From positions 1-26,389 of the forward strand of contig JBCBQC010000091.1 of the NCBI GenBank assembly GCA_039820405.1: a stretch of 26,389 nt of DNA. Reading direction: 5' to 3'. Shown here piece after piece: positions 7,455 to 16,377 of the stretch; the first letter of the stretch is position 1, and each line of letters opens with the position of its first letter. A model generated the notes under the pieces. It saw nothing but the letters and a program-made list of their open reading frames with translations, did not search any database and was not told where the DNA came from. The DNA is from CALLVY01 sp937899855 (GTDB lineage: Bacteria > Bacteroidota > Bacteroidia > Chitinophagales > Saprospiraceae). A program made the translations under genes and the position numbers.

Positions 7455-8297
7455 TTATTGTAAAAATTTGCTGAGGTGGTCCACCACCCGATCAATCGTC
7501 TTTCCCTCCGCATCCCGCCACCGATCGCCATCGCGCCGGAGGATGTCTTGCGCCCGCAACTGGCCACTCACCTCCCCCGCCCCATCCCAACGGGGCGTAA
7601 TCGGTACGATGAGATCGGCAAACTGAGCAGCCAGGGGCAGGTCGTGCGAAACGATGATGCCCGTACGGCCCTGCCGGGCAATCTGCTGCTTGAGTACCGT
7701 CATCAGTTCCTCGGCCGTATGGCGGTCTAGGTTTCCCGTCGGCTCGTCGCCAAAGAGAATGGTAAAATCCGCCGTAATGGCGCGCACGAAAGCCAAACGC
7801 TGGCGCTGCCCCCCCGAAAGGTGGCTGATCTTTTTATCGAACAAGGCCGCCTCCAAAGACAATTTCCCCATCACCTCCATTACCTCTTCCTTGACCTGCG
7901 CCATCCCCGCCCCCTCGATCAAGCGGCTGACCATCATGTTTTCTCCGGCCGAAAAGTTGGGCATCAGATTGGTTTGCTGAAAAATAAAGCTAAAGTACTG
8001 CCGCCGCAGTTGCGCCAGGTCCGCGTTGGGCAGTTGCCAACTGTCCTTCAACTCAATCGGCTCCGCGGATGCTCCCCGCGGATAAAAGCGAATGTGACTC
8101 CGCTCGGCCGGTACGATGGTCTGACTCATCAGGCCCAGGGTTTCGATAAAGGTACTTTTACCAATTCCCGACCGGCCGATGATGAATACCAACCGACCGT
8201 AGGGAATATCGAGGGCCTCGATGTCGAGGACGGTCTTTCCCGGCAAGTACGCACAAGCCAGGTGACGAATTTCCAATACCAAATCCATTTGATCCAT
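7455..8297 (-). CDS. ABC transporter ATP-binding protein (LolD/MacB-type)
   Basis: This is a 280-aa ATPase with the complete motif set. Walker A is GRSGIGKST (41-49), the Q-loop is FIFQQTNLMPN, and the signature is HLSGGQRQRL. Walker B with the catalytic Glu and D-loop is ILFGDEPTGNLD, and the switch His lies in IIVSHD. The LSGGQRQR...DEPTGNLD pair is characteristic of the LolD/MacB/FtsE branch, matching the permease encoded 4 bases downstream. The tail (RWDGAGEVSGQLRAQDIL onward) extends beyond the usual ~230 residues. It starts 8 bases after the TssR-like gene, so the transporter looks translationally linked to the T6SS operon. Confidence 0.95.
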   Translation of the reverse strand: MDQMDLVLEIRHLACAYLPGKTVLDIEALDIPYGRLVFIIGRSGIGKSTFIETLGLMSQTIVPAERSHIRFYPRGASAEPIELKDSWQLPNADLAQLRRQYFSFIFQQTNLMPNFSAGENMMVSRLIEGAGMAQVKEEVMEVMGKLSLEAALFDKKISHLSGGQRQRLAFVRAITADFTILFGDEPTGNLDRHTAEELMTVLKQQIARQGRTGIIVSHDLPLAAQFADLIVPITPRWDGAGEVSGQLRAQDILRRDGDRWRDAEGKTIDRVVDHLSKFLQ

Positions 8298-8305
8298 CGC
8301 TTGAA

Positions 8306-10873
8306 TTAAAAGGCACTTTCAATCGGAATCCAGTAATAGCGGTTCAATTCATCGGTGGCGTAACAAAAATCGTAGGCATCGCCCTGCCGGATGATGCCGT
8401 CCAGAAAGGTACTCACCTCCGCAAAACGCGCGATGATCTCATCGACTCGACCGTTACTCACCTTCTTGGAATTGAGGACGTCCTCGATCACGTGATCGAG
8501 CGGATCGTCGATTTTGAGTCCCATTCCCCCCACGCCCTGCATCTGAGCGATCAAGTCGTTGCGGGTAATGTCCTTTCCCCCATTCCAGTCCTGGGTAAAC
8601 TGCTCTACCAATGCTTTGTAGACCTCGAATAGGGCCTCCCGCTTTTTGTCGTAAGAACCGCCCACCACCACGCAACGGTTGATGGTTTGTTGGTAATCGC
8701 GCAGGTCATTCTCGGGCATAAACAGGACGTAAGACACCGTGGGATACTGGGCGTCGGGCAGGTTGCGGGGCAGGTAGACTTCGGTAAAAAGGCGTAGCTT
8801 TTCCTTGATGATATCTTCTACCGGCACTTCGCGTCCTTCCAAGATTCCGTACAACCACTTGGCCATCGCCGGAGCAAACTCTCCCGCCGTTCGCACCTGA
8901 CCGTCTTCCTGACGTCCTTCCAAACCCTCAAAAGAATCTTCCAAGGTCTCGCCGTTGTCGATCATCTTGACCACCACTTCCTTAAACGTACTCACGAAAC
9001 CGATGGAGTTGGCAATCTCGGCCGCCATGATCTGCCGAACCTGGGCCGCACTCAGGCTGTTGCCCGCCGAGGGTCGGTTGAGCGCCCCCAGGATACTCGC
9101 CCCTTCCAGAGGGGTGCGGGTATCCGCCGGATCGAGCTCCATGGTGGGAACCTCGATTTTAAACTGGTCCGAATTTTCGCGCATGGTTTGTAAGAGCTCC
9201 TGCCCCGAGCTACTGCCGTAAGTGGTATTGTAAGAATACTTGGCCGTCTCCAGGATCAAGTGCTGGCTAATCGCCGAAAAGCTTTTCGCCGCTCGGTAGC
9301 CATCGTTGTGGACCTGAATGCTGTACACGTTGGCTTCGATATCGTTGAGGTCGCGGATGATGGACTCGCTGTCCTTGATGTAGGCGGGATGATTGGCATC
9401 ACTGAGCTTACGCGATTTGTTGACCTTAAAATCACCGTAACTACCCAGGATCAGTACGATGTTCAGATCCTTCTTGTCAAAACCACCGACCTTGAGCGCC
9501 TTGTTGAGCCCGTAGTACAGGGCGGTGTATTCGTCGCGATCGTAAAGGCTTTCGAAGGGGGTGTTCTCCACAAAAGTTTTTACCTGGTCAAACTGCGACG
9601 TCAAGGCGATGTGTTGGGTGATGCCATTGCCCTTCTCCTCGGGGATGTCGCGGTAGATCATGGCCCCGTAACGCACCTGTCGGCCTTCCCCAAAACTTTG
9701 TCGGTAGATGTCGCTGATCGCCTCCATGATCTGGGGCTTGTAAGGCGCCACACTTTCGGTACCTTCGATGAGGAAAAAGATATTGACATTGGCCGATTTG
9801 TGAACCAACTGGTCCTTGTACTTTTTGAGGTTGCTCCACTTGACTTCCGACAAGTCCCCGATGATTTGATTTTTATCCGACAACTGAATCTTTCCCACGA
9901 TCCCGGTTTGGAAATAATCGATCCCGCCGTTGCTCTCCATCGCTACCATGGGAAAGCGAATGATGCTGCCGTTGTAGCGAAAAGGGTTGGCCTCGGACAT
10001 CAAACGGGCGTCCTGTTTGACCGGATCGTAATCCCAAAAAATCTCGCCGCGACTGGCCCCCCCGGAGTTGTAATCGATGGCGCCGGAGAGGGATTTAAAG
10101 CCCTTGATGTGGTAGCTCGATCGGGACTTGCGTTCTTCGTAGGCACTGGGCATAAAGTTGGGTTCCAAGCAAACCCGACTGTTCCAAATGGTACAGTCGC
10201 GCTCGTCGATCCAGCCAATCACCTTGTCCTTATTGAATACCCCCAGTTCGGCTTCGGCCGATACCAAGATTCGACCGTTTTCCCGTTTGAGCACAAAAAA
10301 GTATTCAAAGATGTTTCGATCCGACAACTTCTCCGTTCCGTCCGGCGACGTAAAAACGGCGACCAGGTCCAGACCCTGGCGATCGCGAAAATAGCGCTCG
10401 ATCTCGTCGGCCTTATTGAGGAGGAGCACTTTTTTGTTGATGCCCGTAATGGGGTCGATGATGCCGCGGGGCCAAAGCAGCAACTTGCTCTTGGGTATCC
10501 AGCCGGACTTGCCCTTCTTGTCGATGATTTTTAATTCATCAACGGTGACTTCCATGACTTTTACCCACTCATTTTTTTCTTCCACTACGAAGAAATGGTC
10601 GCGAAAACCAATCTCGTCAATGGCGGCCCCACCGGGTTTTTCGTACAGCGGGTTGTTGTTGCGATCGGAAAAAACAAACCAACCTTCCTTCCGCAGTTTG
10701 GGCGAGGTCCGGTCGAGTAGGTATTTTTCGTAGCTGTTTTGGTTGTCAAAAAAGTCGACGGGGCGGAGAAAGCTCTCCGGGGCACCCAGGACTTTTCGCT
10801 GGGCCGAGCTGAGTGAAGGCAGCAATAGTAACAATAACCAGCCGAGCACCGCAAAATTAAATCGTAATGTCAT
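8306..10873 (-). CDS. tssR: TssR-like T6SSiii protein with VWA domain
   Basis: This is an 855-aa exported protein whose N-terminus has a signal peptide (AVLGWLLLLLLPSLSSAQ). Residues about 70-250 contain two SH3-like stretches (EIGFRDHFFVVEEKNEWVKV and VIGWIDERDCTIWNSR). A von Willebrand A-type domain follows from about residue 362, with VNIFFLIEGTESVAPY, YGAMIYRD and LNIVLILGSYGDF. The metal site is changed: the usual first Asp of DxSxS is Glu370 in EGTES. The C-terminal third is helical. TssR is one of the T6SS subtype-iii-specific components of Bacteroidota, thought to act in the envelope. The call rests on remembered family features plus the neighbouring tssF/G/N/K genes. If it is not TssR, it is a VWA protein of this locus. 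Confidence 0.78.
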   Translation of the reverse strand: MTLRFNFAVLGWLLLLLLPSLSSAQRKVLGAPESFLRPVDFFDNQNSYEKYLLDRTSPKLRKEGWFVFSDRNNNPLYEKPGGAAIDEIGFRDHFFVVEEKNEWVKVMEVTVDELKIIDKKGKSGWIPKSKLLLWPRGIIDPITGINKKVLLLNKADEIERYFRDRQGLDLVAVFTSPDGTEKLSDRNIFEYFFVLKRENGRILVSAEAELGVFNKDKVIGWIDERDCTIWNSRVCLEPNFMPSAYEERKSRSSYHIKGFKSLSGAIDYNSGGASRGEIFWDYDPVKQDARLMSEANPFRYNGSIIRFPMVAMESNGGIDYFQTGIVGKIQLSDKNQIIGDLSEVKWSNLKKYKDQLVHKSANVNIFFLIEGTESVAPYKPQIMEAISDIYRQSFGEGRQVRYGAMIYRDIPEEKGNGITQHIALTSQFDQVKTFVENTPFESLYDRDEYTALYYGLNKALKVGGFDKKDLNIVLILGSYGDFKVNKSRKLSDANHPAYIKDSESIIRDLNDIEANVYSIQVHNDGYRAAKSFSAISQHLILETAKYSYNTTYGSSSGQELLQTMRENSDQFKIEVPTMELDPADTRTPLEGASILGALNRPSAGNSLSAAQVRQIMAAEIANSIGFVSTFKEVVVKMIDNGETLEDSFEGLEGRQEDGQVRTAGEFAPAMAKWLYGILEGREVPVEDIIKEKLRLFTEVYLPRNLPDAQYPTVSYVLFMPENDLRDYQQTINRCVVVGGSYDKKREALFEVYKALVEQFTQDWNGGKDITRNDLIAQMQGVGGMGLKIDDPLDHVIEDVLNSKKVSNGRVDEIIARFAEVSTFLDGIIRQGDAYDFCYATDELNRYYWIPIESAF

Positions 10874-10941
10874 CGTCTCTATTATTTTAAAGGTGGTGCA
10901 TCCCTGACCTTTCGTCAGCGATGCTTGGATTAAAAGTAGCG

Positions 10942-12453
10942 TTAGGGTTCGGACCGCAGCCGGTGCTGCAGGCCGATGCGCAGGCCAATCCCCAGGAAGG
11001 ACAGGTCACTGGCGTAGTGTTGTAAAATACTGGTTTCGTAGTCCGAGGGGCGCGTGAGGATATCGGTTGTGGCGTCATCGTGTTGGAGAAAGGAACCGGG
11101 TTGCAGGGTCAAGTCCAAGCCCACCAGGAGGGCCCAGGTCGAATTGTCTTCCGAGAGGTCGTAGTAAAACAGGGGGGACAATTGGAAGCCCAAGCCAAAG
11201 CCCTGCGGATTGGGATTGGCCGTCCCGTCGATGACCTTACCCGGTCCGGCCTCCAACGGTCCGTAGCCGATTTCCTGGTCGAACAGGTTGGGGTTGGCCG
11301 CCCCCATCTCCAGCAGTCGCCAGCTCGCGGCCGGCAGCTCGGCGTCGTAGGTGCCCGTGCCGCTGAGGTCCCCGGAGCTGCCGAGCACCAGGGTGGGTAG
11401 GACCTTCAAATTAACCAACAAAGCCGAACGCTGCGTACGCAAGAGGCGATAGCCCACCCCCAGCGGTATCTTGATGACGTTAAAATTCAGCGATTCTTCC
11501 ACGTCGACCGGTCCGACCAAACGCAGGTAAGCCAAATCGCCCCCAATGGCCGTATTGGCCACATCCGCAAAACCCGGACTGATGGAAAAGTCTTCCATCC
11601 GAGTATTGATGCGGTAGGAATAAAAATGAATCCCCGCGCTAAGAAATAGGTTTTTACCAGTCGAACTGCGGGAGTTGATGCGGTTGGTAAGAAAATCAAA
11701 ACCCACCGAAAAGCCGACTTGCCCTTCTACTTCAAAAAGGGCGTCCGCGTGGTTGCTGTCCCAAAAATCGGAAGTGGTCGCCGTAAAGGACGGGCTGAAT
11801 AGACTGAGGGAAGGGCCAAAGTAACGATAGTAATCCGCCACCACGCGTTGGGTGCCGGGTTCGCCCCCCTCCGTCGCAATGATCTTGGCGATCTTAGCGC
11901 GGTCGAGTTTGCCCTTCACCACATCGATTCGCATTTCCTGCTCGATGGGCTTGCCCCCCGCATCGACCTTGACCCGGTTGGCCGAGCTGACGTAATTGTA
12001 GCGCAGCTTATCCAACTGCAAAACCACCACCCAAAAACCACTGGCATCATCCTCGATCCGCTTGATCTTGACCTGACGGATCTGCATTTGTATCCCCCGA
12101 CCGGGCAAGCGGTTAAATATGCCGTCCGCATAGGTCCGCGGACTCACCATTTCCCCCCGAAGGTATTCCTCAAAGTCCTTGTCGATTTGCGCATTGGAAT
12201 TGAACAAGGCGCGAAAGTCATTGACCGATTGGGGCGTAACCCGCCCCCCCGTTTCGTCGATCAGGGTCATGGCCCGGGCGTAATCGTTCAACAGTTTTTC
12301 CGCCGTGGCGACGACCTGAGCCCGGTCGGTATCCGAGAGTACGGAGGTGGGGGGAAAAACACCCTCCCGCGGATTGAGTTGGAGGTCCTGCCCCCATCCC
12401 AGCAGGGCGGTACAGCTTAGCCCCAAACACAAAATATATCGAATGCTTTTCAT
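10942..12453 (-). CDS. Outer-membrane beta-barrel-like protein with N-terminal domain
   Basis: This is a 503-aa protein from MKSIRYILCLGLSC, with a signal peptide ending at LGWGQ|DLQ; an ATG three codons upstream is equally possible. Residues about 25-200 form a mixed alpha/beta domain (AEKLLNDYARAMTLID, FWVVVLQLDKLRYNYV) that resembles an NTF2-like or conserved periplasmic fold. From about residue 220 alternating amphipathic strands dominate (VGFSVGFDFLTNRIN, LFLSAGIHFYSYRIN, FGLGFQLSPLFYYDLS, WALLVGLDLTLQPG, LSFLGIGLRIGLQHRL), as in outer-membrane barrels. The last residues are RLRSEP, without a terminal aromatic. It lies between the T9SS-exported protein and TssR, which suggests an envelope role in the same assembly. 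No named family is recognised. Confidence 0.8.
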   Translation of the reverse strand: MKSIRYILCLGLSCTALLGWGQDLQLNPREGVFPPTSVLSDTDRAQVVATAEKLLNDYARAMTLIDETGGRVTPQSVNDFRALFNSNAQIDKDFEEYLRGEMVSPRTYADGIFNRLPGRGIQMQIRQVKIKRIEDDASGFWVVVLQLDKLRYNYVSSANRVKVDAGGKPIEQEMRIDVVKGKLDRAKIAKIIATEGGEPGTQRVVADYYRYFGPSLSLFSPSFTATTSDFWDSNHADALFEVEGQVGFSVGFDFLTNRINSRSSTGKNLFLSAGIHFYSYRINTRMEDFSISPGFADVANTAIGGDLAYLRLVGPVDVEESLNFNVIKIPLGVGYRLLRTQRSALLVNLKVLPTLVLGSSGDLSGTGTYDAELPAASWRLLEMGAANPNLFDQEIGYGPLEAGPGKVIDGTANPNPQGFGLGFQLSPLFYYDLSEDNSTWALLVGLDLTLQPGSFLQHDDATTDILTRPSDYETSILQHYASDLSFLGIGLRIGLQHRLRSEP

Positions 12454-12481
12454 GTGTATCATTTTAGTTGGAATTGAAAAA

Positions 12482-15118
12482 CTACCGGATCAACAGAATT
12501 TTCGCCTGCCGGCTGATCTTGCCCTTACTCCCCACCAGTGCCACCAGGTAGAGGCCCGCGGCCCGCCCCTCCAGATCGAGCCATTCGTCGACTTGCCCGT
12601 CGGTGGGCACCACGGTTCGCTGCAAGTAGAACCGCCCCAAGACATCGCTCACGAGCAACTCGTACTCCACCTCGGGCAATTGATTGGTCACCAGTTGGAA
12701 ACCGTCGGTGGTGGGGTTGGGGTAGACTTGGAATACCTTTTCTTCCTCGGGAGGAAAAATGCTTTCCACCTCCTCCGCCCGGAAGGAGATACTGGCGCAC
12801 TGCTCGTTGTCACAATCACCGTCCCAGGTCTTGACCCAGTAAATACGCGATTCAGAGAAGGCATTCCCCGCCACGAAGGCCTGAAAGGTTTCACCGGGAA
12901 TCTCGGAAAACTCTCCCGACACCGTATCCAGAAAGCCCCACTGGTAGCAAGTCGCCTCGGGATCGTTGACGATAAAGAGATTGTTAAAAGCTTCGTATAA
13001 GATCGGTGCCGGTCCGCGGGAAGTCGCACTGCTAATCGTCACGTTTAATTCATCATTACCCTCGCAATTGGAATTATCATCTCCGATCTTTTCGGTTACC
13101 CTCACGTTAGCCGTATCGCCATCGTTATCCGCCGACCAGTGCACAAAGGCGTAGGGTCCAAAAATTTGGATATCCGTCGTGACGGGCTCCAGGGGAATAC
13201 TCCATTCAAAACGGCTATCCTCCTGCGAGGTGGGATTGTCTACCCGGTACAAGACCTGTTGGTTGCGACAAATACTAGTGGCTCCCTCAATCAGTGGCGC
13301 CGGCGTAGGAACCACACTCACCAACGCTTCCGATGACACCGCCGCATCACAGGCGTAACCATCACAGATCACCCGTACCTGGTAGGTAGTCGAGCCCGTG
13401 ATGGACTGGGGCAAGTCCGGATTCGCACTTTCCGAACCAAAGGGATCATTGCCAATTTTCCAACTGTAGGTCGTATTGCCAATCCCCCCCGTCTTGACCG
13501 CGCTGAGGGTAAAAGGCTCACTGGCGCAAATCACGCTGACCCCTTCAATGCTGGCCGTAGGTTGATCCACCACTTCGATGCGGCGGGTCGCCACGTCGGT
13601 ACAGTTGTTCCCATCGGTCACGGTGACCCGAAAGTTGGTATCCTCCGTTACGGGGGCGGTCGTCAAAACGGACGTCATCGCTCCTGTCGACCACTCGTAG
13701 GAGGCACCACCGGTTGCCTCTAGCGTAAGCACCCCTCCCGAGCAAATGGTAGGAGCGCCCGTATTGATTTGTACCCCTCCGGTGGGCGGATCAAAAACCG
13801 TCGCGTCCACCGTACCCGTACTGCTACAGCCCTCCGCACTCCTGACGGTCACCGTGTAAGCCCTCGAAGCGGCACCCGTGAAAATGGGGGTACAACTGGA
13901 GGCATCATCCAAGTCCGTACTGGGCATCCAAGTGTAGGTTTCGTTGCCCCCTGAGCTACCACAACTGAGCGAGATGGGCGTATTGGGACAGCCCGACGCT
14001 CCCACGGGATTGATGACCGGAGTGGGGTCCACGTCGATCTGCTTCGTGACGGTCCGCGAACAAGCGCCGATACTCATCACCAAGGTAATGGTTACGGGCC
14101 CGGGCGTATTCGCCGAAAAATTGGCATTGCAATTATTGGCGGGGCTAACGCTTCCGCGGTTACTACTCCACGAACAATTGCCTCCGCCCAGTCCTTCCAA
14201 GGATAGATTTTGCCCCACGCAAACGCGATTGGCCGAGCTGATCGTAGGATTGGGTTCGGGTTGGGTATTTAGGGTAACCGTATTGGATTGCGTACAGCCC
14301 TCCGGGTTGGTCACCGTTAGCGTATACTCGATGGATACCTGTCCCGTGGGCGTCCAGGTTGGATTACAAATATTGGGATTGGAAAGAAAGGTATTGGGCG
14401 ACCAGGAGTAGGTATTGCCGCCGCCGTTGCCACAGGCCGTCAGATCGGTAATGGGTACGTTGGGGCAGGTCGTCGTTGTGGGTGCAAAGATGGTAGCGGT
14501 GGGGCGCGCATTGACGAGTAAATTCTCCGTGTCCACATTCGAACAACCAATCGCATCGGTCACGGTGACGGAGTAGTTGGTCGTAGTGAAGGGAGTCACG
14601 TTAGGAGCACTGCTACTGCCTCCGGGCGGATTGGCCCAACTGTAGGTATAGTTACCCGCTCCCCCAGAAGGCAAGGCATTGAGGGTAACGAGGGTCCCCG
14701 CGCATACCGGAGCCGGCGGCGTCGGGGTGATCGTGACGTTGGGCAGTGGATTGACCGCAATGTCGATAAGCTCGGAGCTATCGATCGGATCGGTCGACGC
14801 ATCGCGGAGTACGGCAAAATAGGACAAAGTCTGGATCGAGGGACTACCGGTACTGGCGGAGACGGTGATGTTCATTCCCATTCCGGCGAACAGCCCATTT
14901 TCGTCGAACCAACGAACGGAAGCTACGGCGGGCATACAGTTGGAGGAAGTCACCGACAGGCTGATGTCTTCCCCATCGCAAACATTGCTGCCGTTGATGA
15001 GTTGGCCCTGGTTGTTCCGCGCCTCAACCGAGATGGCATCGCACTGAGCGGACAGACGGATGGGCCCCAAGACTAGGAACAGTGGAAGCCCCAGCCAAAA
15101 AAGTCGTTTAATTGTCAT
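12482..15118 (-). CDS. Multi-Ig/PKD-like surface protein with T9SS sorting domain
   Basis: This is an 878-aa exported protein with signal peptide MTIKRLFWLGLPLFLVLGPI. It is built of about seven to eight Ig/PKD-like repeats, each opening with a VCAGTLVTLNALPSG- or ICSGGVLTLEATGG-like strand and closing with an YSVTVTDAIGC-like strand containing a conserved Cys. The last ~80 residues are a type IX secretion C-terminal sorting domain: FQVYPNPTTDGFQL, YELLVSDVLGR, GLYLVALVGSKG. Known T9SS substrates carry this domain for outer-membrane passage and cell-surface attachment. The start ATG overlaps the stop of the upstream lipoprotein gene by 4 bases (ATGA), so the two are translationally coupled. 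A T9SS cargo within a T6SS operon is unusual. The ligand or role is unknown; adhesion or structural bridging is inferred. Confidence 0.92.
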   Translation of the reverse strand: MTIKRLFWLGLPLFLVLGPIRLSAQCDAISVEARNNQGQLINGSNVCDGEDISLSVTSSNCMPAVASVRWFDENGLFAGMGMNITVSASTGSPSIQTLSYFAVLRDASTDPIDSSELIDIAVNPLPNVTITPTPPAPVCAGTLVTLNALPSGGAGNYTYSWANPPGGSSSAPNVTPFTTTNYSVTVTDAIGCSNVDTENLLVNARPTATIFAPTTTTCPNVPITDLTACGNGGGNTYSWSPNTFLSNPNICNPTWTPTGQVSIEYTLTVTNPEGCTQSNTVTLNTQPEPNPTISSANRVCVGQNLSLEGLGGGNCSWSSNRGSVSPANNCNANFSANTPGPVTITLVMSIGACSRTVTKQIDVDPTPVINPVGASGCPNTPISLSCGSSGGNETYTWMPSTDLDDASSCTPIFTGAASRAYTVTVRSAEGCSSTGTVDATVFDPPTGGVQINTGAPTICSGGVLTLEATGGASYEWSTGAMTSVLTTAPVTEDTNFRVTVTDGNNCTDVATRRIEVVDQPTASIEGVSVICASEPFTLSAVKTGGIGNTTYSWKIGNDPFGSESANPDLPQSITGSTTYQVRVICDGYACDAAVSSEALVSVVPTPAPLIEGATSICRNQQVLYRVDNPTSQEDSRFEWSIPLEPVTTDIQIFGPYAFVHWSADNDGDTANVRVTEKIGDDNSNCEGNDELNVTISSATSRGPAPILYEAFNNLFIVNDPEATCYQWGFLDTVSGEFSEIPGETFQAFVAGNAFSESRIYWVKTWDGDCDNEQCASISFRAEEVESIFPPEEEKVFQVYPNPTTDGFQLVTNQLPEVEYELLVSDVLGRFYLQRTVVPTDGQVDEWLDLEGRAAGLYLVALVGSKGKISRQAKILLIR

Positions 15119-16344
15119 GGATAAAGAAATTTGAGGTCATAGATAAATTTACCATCCGGCTCGGTGAGCGTCAGGTAAGGAGAGGGCCGGGAACTCAGGG
15201 CACATTCCGTGGCATTTTCAAAACGGGCGGGCGTCGTTTCGGTACAACCGCCCCCCGTGGTGGATTTACAGGATATCGTATAATCGGAATTGGCTCTGAG
15301 GATGGGGTCAATGGCACCAAAGGAAATCTGACTGCGCCCACCGTTGAGGCTGGCGGTAAATTCTTCGTCGAGCCCCGGGCCGGAAAGCGTTACGATGAGT
15401 CGGCCGCAGGTGTTGGTGTACAACTTAAAGGACTGTAGGTTAACCGCCTGGGCCTTGGTACGGACGTTAAAGGAAAAGGTAGAACGCGAGTAAAGGTCTA
15501 CACAGTCCTTGGTGTACTGACTGGCGGCCGCAGCAGTAGCGGCGGCGGATTTAAACTGTGGAGCCGGCGGCGGCGGGGGTGGGCTGGCGGGCTTGGCGGG
15601 AGCCGTACTGCGGGGGCGGGGCCGGGTGCTTGGTCGGGGCGGGGCGGCCACGGCGGTGGGGCTGGCCTTGGCATAAGTCACCACCCGGATTTCCTCTACC
15701 TCCCCCTCAAAATTTTTTGCCAACAAGCGCACCTCATTATCGCCCCGGAATAGCCGCACCTCCGCCCGCAAATCCCCACTCTCCGGGTCAAAATCAAAAC
15801 CCATTTCCCGATCGTTTATGCTCAGGCTGACCTCTTCGGAAAAGAGGACGTTGGCGATATTGCATTCGATGGTATAATTGCGCTCTCCGACCGTTTCGCT
15901 GGCGTAAGGCTGGATAAAAGTGATCTTGGGCCCCTGGTAAATTTCGTTGACCATGATCCACTTGGAAACGCCGGGCGCTTTCTCATTGACCACCAGTTTG
16001 ATCTGCTGCATCCCTACCTCTTCAAAGGCGACCGGGAAAAACTTAGCGTCTTGATAGGCCGCTTCCCCCAGCCCGTCGCCGTCCGTATCCCAAGAGCGCT
16101 GCTCCACGTTCTCGGCCGGCTGGGAAACATCGCGGATGTACAAGGTATCCCCCGTAAAAACGGACAGGACCTGGGTGGTATCGTTGGGGTCGGCAGGTTC
16201 GGTAGCGCTAGAGCGGATGCTGCGCCCGTTGAGGGTAAAGTCGACCACGTTTACCTCGCCCGGACCACAGGCCAACAGGCTCATCAGGGCCCCCACCAGA
16301 AGCGGGAGTGGGAGACGTGAAAAAAGTCGGAATTTTATTTTCAT
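15115..16344 (-). CDS. Pro-rich lipoprotein with Ig-like domain
   Basis: This is a 409-aa lipoprotein from MKIKFRLFSRLPLPLLVGAL; the upstream ATG at 16362 would put extra residues before an already complete signal. The lipobox is LMSLLACGPG, with Cys at residue 26. Residues about 150-235 form an Ig/cadherin-like domain: KITFIQPYASETVGERNYT, VSLSINDREMGFDFDPES, RGDNEVRLLAKNFEG. A Pro/Ala/Arg-rich linker then contains seven prolines in a row (about residues 255-262). The C-terminal domain has a FSFNVRTKAQAVNLQSFKLY-like strand pattern and several cysteines. The long linker could span peptidoglycan, as in TonB-like or OmpA-like proteins. It is translationally coupled to the surface protein gene and 33 bases downstream of the kinase. 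No exact family is recognised. Confidence 0.85.
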   Translation of the reverse strand: MKIKFRLFSRLPLPLLVGALMSLLACGPGEVNVVDFTLNGRSIRSSATEPADPNDTTQVLSVFTGDTLYIRDVSQPAENVEQRSWDTDGDGLGEAAYQDAKFFPVAFEEVGMQQIKLVVNEKAPGVSKWIMVNEIYQGPKITFIQPYASETVGERNYTIECNIANVLFSEEVSLSINDREMGFDFDPESGDLRAEVRLFRGDNEVRLLAKNFEGEVEEIRVVTYAKASPTAVAAPPRPSTRPRPRSTAPAKPASPPPPPPAPQFKSAAATAAAASQYTKDCVDLYSRSTFSFNVRTKAQAVNLQSFKLYTNTCGRLIVTLSGPGLDEEFTASLNGGRSQISFGAIDPILRANSDYTISCKSTTGGGCTETTPARFENATECALSSRPSPYLTLTEPDGKFIYDLKFLYP

Positions 16345-16377
16345 GGTAATGGTTTTGAGCATTTGAAAAACGGGCCC

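Noticed and set aside
7451..7567. Upstream extension of the ABC permease frame
   Set aside because: It overlaps the ATPase 3' end; MNQLLRQLLG at 7450 is the natural start.
9260..10534. Long plus-strand open frame of 424 codons
   Set aside because: It lies wholly antisense to the TssR-like gene, which has a signal peptide and domain structure; the antisense product shows only Val/Gly/Asp-biased sequence typical of a mirrored frame.
12482..15118. Tandem DNA repeats or CRISPR-like periodicity in the Ig-repeat gene
   Set aside because: Repetition is at protein level only; no exact DNA repeats of constant size with unique spacers were seen here or elsewhere in the window.
15600..15660. GC-rich low-complexity stretch as a possible regulatory element
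   Set aside because: It encodes the Pro/Ala/Arg linker of the lipoprotein in the coding frame, which explains the bias.
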